Source: Bacteroidales bacterium UBA1208
GTDB lineage: Bacteria; Bacteroidota; Bacteroidia; Bacteroidales; P3
Assembly: GCA_002309955.1 (NCBI GenBank)
Contig: DBXQ01000009.1
Location: 14,357-21,977 of the forward strand
Direction: 5' to 3'
Length of the DNA stretch: 7,621 nucleotides
Shown: in pieces, positions 6,468-7,621 of the stretch
How positions within the stretch are numbered: the stretch's first letter is position 1
How the letters are laid out: every line of letters starts with the position of its first letter
The notes under the pieces: generated by a model
The model's input: the letters and a program-made list of their open reading frames with translations, nothing else
What the model was told of the DNA's origin: nothing
Databases searched by the model: none
Position numbers and translations under genes: made by a program

Positions 6468-6629
6468 ATGAAAGAAAATTTGAAGAAGGAGTACGACACT
6501 CCAATGGTAGAAGTGCTGCGGGCACGTGTCGAAAAAGGATTTCAGGTCAGCGGTGAGTTACTTCCCACTGGTAGCAACGAAAATCTTATTAGTAGCGGCG
6601 AGTCCCATGACGGCAGCGACTTCGATTAA
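6468..6629 (+). CDS. 53-residue peptide preceding a fimbrillin-like lipoprotein
   Basis: ATG at 6468 opens a 53-residue frame ending at TAA 6627-6629. The first part is charged and could be helical (MKENLKKEYDTPMVEVLRAR), with a YDTPMVEVL core. The rest is polar and acidic, rich in Gly, Ser and Asp and ending SHDGSDFD. It has no signal peptide or membrane segment. Short peptides with a Y-x-x-P-x-V-x-V-type core followed by a Gly/Ser/Asp tail are familiar ahead of secreted-protein genes in Bacteroidales; this is from general recollection and the role is unknown. It lies at the expected distance behind the promoter, with an A-rich translation start region, and 39 bases before the lipoprotein gene with no promoter or terminator between. 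Co-transcription is therefore likely. It could be a leader peptide, a small cytosolic partner or a precursor of a modified peptide; no modifying enzyme is nearby. Confidence 0.75.
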   Translation: MKENLKKEYDTPMVEVLRARVEKGFQVSGELLPTGSNENLISSGESHDGSDFD

Positions 6630-6668
6630 TCAATTACATTAAAATCAATAAAAAATTTTCACAAAGAA

Positions 6669-7460
6669 ATGAAAAAAGCTTTATTGTCCATTTTCTCTGT
6701 TGCTACCCTCGTCATGGGTATGACCTCTTGCAACAAAGATGCAAAAGAAGAGAATTTTGGTTTCACTGCTTCCATGGAGGCTTGCGTAGATCAAGAGACC
6801 AAGACCGTTCTTGACGGTATCAACGTGAACTGGGAAAACAATGACCAAATCATTGTTTGGGGTACCGAAGCTACTGGTACTTTTACCGCCACCCCTCACG
6901 CTGACAATGCCACTATCGCTGACCTGACTCAGGTTGCTGGGAATCCTGGTGATGCTACTTACTATGCTTTTTATCCTGCTGAAATCAGCATGGCTAAAAA
7001 CATGTTCCAACTTCCGGCTGTTCAGAATACTGACAATGGTGAGTTGAGCAACTTCCCCATGTATGCCGTTTCCGAGACCCGCAATCTTCTTTTCAAGAAC
7101 ATTTTCGGTGCTCTGAAAATCAATCTGCAATCCGCCACTCTTCCTGCTGTGAAGGCTATCGAAGTCACCACTCCTGGTGTTGCCATCAACGGTATCTTCA
7201 AAATCAAAATGTACGGTGCTGCTCCTACTATCCGCATCGAAAAAAACGGTTCCAGCACTACTCGTTTGGAATGCGCTACCGCTGTTAACATCGCCAATGG
7301 TAATGATTTCTACATTGCACTGCCTCACGGTAACTACTCTGGCCTGCAGATCAGAATCCTCGGCGAGAACGACACTGAACTTGCTGTTAAGACCCTCAAG
7401 GCCGGCAAGGCTCTCAACATTGGTCGTAGCCAAGTCACCAACATCAACCTCAGCCTCTAA
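6669..7460 (+). CDS. Fimbrillin-like surface lipoprotein
   Basis: The 263-residue protein begins with a lipoprotein signal (MKKALLSIFSVATLVMGMTS) and lipid-attachment Cys21. CNKDAKEE follows, and the charged residues behind the cysteine fit the export signal that sends Bacteroidota lipoproteins to the cell surface. The pattern of the fimbrillin-like (Mfa-like) family is clear: TKTVL (44-48), WENNDQIIVWG (55-65), YAFYPAE (99-105), LPAVQ (115-119), PMYAVSE (130-136) and LLFKNIFGALKINL (140-153). A second beta-rich domain has FYIALPHGNYSGLQIRI (214-230). By family knowledge these fold as two transthyretin-like domains and are fimbrial subunits, fimbrial accessory proteins or stand-alone surface proteins. 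No usher, assembly partner or other fimbrial gene is in the window, so polymerisation is uncertain. Its codons favour T endings (GCT, ACT, GGT), unlike the C-ending codons of the symporter, which fits high expression. Confidence 0.88.
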   Translation: MKKALLSIFSVATLVMGMTSCNKDAKEENFGFTASMEACVDQETKTVLDGINVNWENNDQIIVWGTEATGTFTATPHADNATIADLTQVAGNPGDATYYAFYPAEISMAKNMFQLPAVQNTDNGELSNFPMYAVSETRNLLFKNIFGALKINLQSATLPAVKAIEVTTPGVAINGIFKIKMYGAAPTIRIEKNGSSTTRLECATAVNIANGNDFYIALPHGNYSGLQIRILGENDTELAVKTLKAGKALNIGRSQVTNINLSL

Positions 7461-7486
7461 TTGCTACTGATTGTTGATTACACTTC

Positions 7487-7505
7487 TCTCTGTCTCTAAC
7501 AGAGA
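7487..7505 (+). other. Hairpin just after the lipoprotein gene
   Basis: TCTCTGT (7487-7493) pairs with ACAGAGA (7499-7505) around the loop CTCTA. No T tract follows. It may protect the mRNA 3' end rather than stop transcription. Confidence 0.45.
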
Positions 7506-7515
7506 AAAAGAATAA

Positions 7516-7545
7516 AGCACTAAACTGATTTTTTTCAGTAGTGCT
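7516..7545 (+). terminator. Weak hairpin, possible first terminator
   Basis: AGCACTA-AA-CTGA (7516-7528) pairs with TCAG-TAGTGCT (7535-7545) through 11 bp with a two-base bulge and a T-only loop. It is followed by GTTTCTT, a poor T tract, so any termination here would be partial. Confidence 0.5.
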
Positions 7546-7556
7546 GTTTCTTAGTG

Positions 7557-7585
7557 AAAAGGATGTTCGCAAGAGCATCCTTTTT
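7557..7585 (+). terminator. Strong intrinsic terminator with GCAA tetraloop
   Basis: AAAAGGATGTTC (7557-7568) pairs with GAGCATCCTTTT (7573-7584) through 12 bp with one T-G wobble. It closes on the stable GNRA loop GCAA and runs into TTTTTATTTATTT. It should end transcription of the peptide/lipoprotein unit and, with its A/T-flanked stem, could also work from the other side. Confidence 0.9.
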
Positions 7586-7621
7586 ATTTATTTGTACGCA
7601 ACCTCCAATAATTTATCAAAC

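Noticed and set aside
6681..7433. Minus-strand open frame of 250 codons opposite the fimbrillin-like gene
   Set aside because: It lies wholly within a well-supported lipoprotein gene and has no recognisable domains. It is explained by that gene's codon pattern.

Overview
The window looks like chromosomal DNA of a member of the Bacteroidales (Bacteroidota). Three signs support this: promoter boxes of the TAnnTTTG type (878-885, 3190-3197, 6355-6362), a C-terminal domain typical of type IX secretion cargo on the first gene, and a fimbrillin-like lipoprotein as the last. All supported genes lie on the + strand. The genus cannot be resolved from sequence alone.

Layout. 1-759 is the 3' end of a large secreted protein with InlB-type beta repeats and a type IX sorting domain, closed by a strong terminator (799-831). 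950-2503 encodes an alanine/glycine:cation symporter with its own promoter. Directly attached to it, 2500-2833, is the remnant of a secreted-protein gene. It keeps a convincing signal peptide and coding-type codon use, but it has ATA where ATG is expected and appears frameshifted and cut short. It runs into about 330 bases of non-coding DNA holding a long imperfect inverted repeat (2837-2903) and smaller hairpins.

A second promoter at 3166-3197, embedded in a 14-bp direct repeat, drives a probable three-gene unit. This consists of an exported His/Tyr-rich then Ser/Arg/Asn-rich protein (3259-4656), a cytosolic nucleoside phosphorylase of the uridine phosphorylase type (4692-5564), and a small exported protein of unknown function (5561-6016) that overlaps the phosphorylase by ATGA.

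After a roughly 340-base A-tract-rich gap, a third promoter (6355-6362) and a potentially folded leader precede a 53-residue peptide (6468-6629) and a fimbrillin-like surface lipoprotein (6669-7460). This unit ends in a series of hairpins, the last a strong GCAA-loop terminator (7557-7585). The lipoprotein gene favours T-ending codons, unlike the C-ending codons of the symporter, which suggests high expression or a different origin.

The genes do not form one obvious pathway. The symporter and the phosphorylase are housekeeping import and salvage functions, and the rest is cell-surface or envelope material. The most interesting points are the start-lost gene remnant behind the symporter, the small peptide paired with the fimbrillin-like lipoprotein, and the SR-rich exported protein with its direct-repeat promoter.
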